NCBI GenBank assembly: GCA_910587235.1
Contig: CAJUKD010000011.1
Span: 1 to 64,000, forward strand
Direction of reading: 5' to 3'
DNA length: 64,000 nt
Origin: an uncultured Muribaculaceae bacterium
GTDB taxonomy: Bacteria > Bacteroidota > Bacteroidia > Bacteroidales > Muribaculaceae
Position numbers and translations under genes: made by a program. Within the stretch, counting starts at the first letter, position 1; every line of letters begins with the position of its first letter. Under the pieces are notes generated by a model. It did no database searches, was not told the DNA's origin, and was given only the letters and a program-made list of their open reading frames with translations. Of this stretch, positions 63,979 to 64,000 are shown in pieces.

Positions 63979-64000
63979 ATTAGTAGATTAGTATCGAAGT

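Noticed and set aside
1..64000. CRISPR array, insertion sequence, rRNA operon or replication origin
   Set aside because: No regularly spaced repeats, transposase genes, rRNA sequence or DnaA-box cluster were seen.

Overview
The window looks like one chromosomal stretch of a Bacteroidales bacterium, most likely a gut commensal of the Muribaculaceae type (inference). The evidence is the recurrent Bacteroidota promoter TTG/TTTG-N19-21-TAnnTTTG upstream of many genes, lipoproteins with acidic residues just after the lipobox cysteine, BACON, PEGA and DUF5689-type surface proteins, C-terminal tails resembling type IX secretion sorting domains, a two-subunit 2-oxoacid:ferredoxin oxidoreductase and a SusC-like TonB receptor. 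Most of the window is GC-rich; only the last kilobase is clearly AT-rich.

Layout: 0.1-9.6 kb (minus strand) is housekeeping: frr, pyrH, a MATE transporter, a Bax-inhibitor-1-like membrane protein, argS, mannose-1-phosphate guanylyltransferase and korAB. 9.8-14.4 kb is one giant secreted multidomain protein. 14.6-25.4 kb (minus) is a tight seven-gene train of exported proteins: PEGA/beta-barrel, BACON lipoprotein, two paralogous lipoproteins, an LPP20-like lipoprotein, an LPP20/NTF2-like protein and a transglutaminase-like protein with hendecad repeats. gdhA follows at 25.8-27.1 kb. 27.3-37.1 kb is a divergent module. Leftward it encodes an exported endonuclease/exonuclease/phosphatase-family enzyme and a small secreted protein. 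Rightward it encodes a TonB receptor and two OB-fold-like (DUF5689) lipoproteins. The secreted proteins on both sides share C-terminal domains. 37.1-40.2 kb is a decayed GH95 alpha-L-fucosidase with one frameshift and two Trp-to-stop changes.

40.5-46.3 kb is a complete RND efflux operon, facing a GH16 beta-glucanase gene. 47.4-55.0 kb (minus) is an unusual operon in which an M15-like DUF5715 protein, a large AsmA-like protein, a HAD phosphatase, aroB and an orphan histidine kinase are overlapped or closely packed. 55.1-62.5 kb carries two tiny membrane proteins, a lipoprotein, a two-component pair with a PhoB-box-like direct repeat upstream, tRNA-Leu(UAA), an abundant-looking OmpA/TPR lipoprotein and a ClC channel/exchanger. 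tRNA-Leu(CAA) at 62.9 kb borders an AT-rich segment. It holds 11-bp-spaced repeats, a strikingly nested inverted-repeat leader (63,172-63,407) and an unknown 164-residue membrane protein.

The strongest candidates for undescribed biology are the folded leader at 63.2-63.4 kb, the divergent OB-fold/TonB/phosphatase module at 27.3-37.1 kb, the seven-gene envelope operon at 14.6-25.4 kb, and a possible attenuator-like small RNA at 62.69-62.78 kb.
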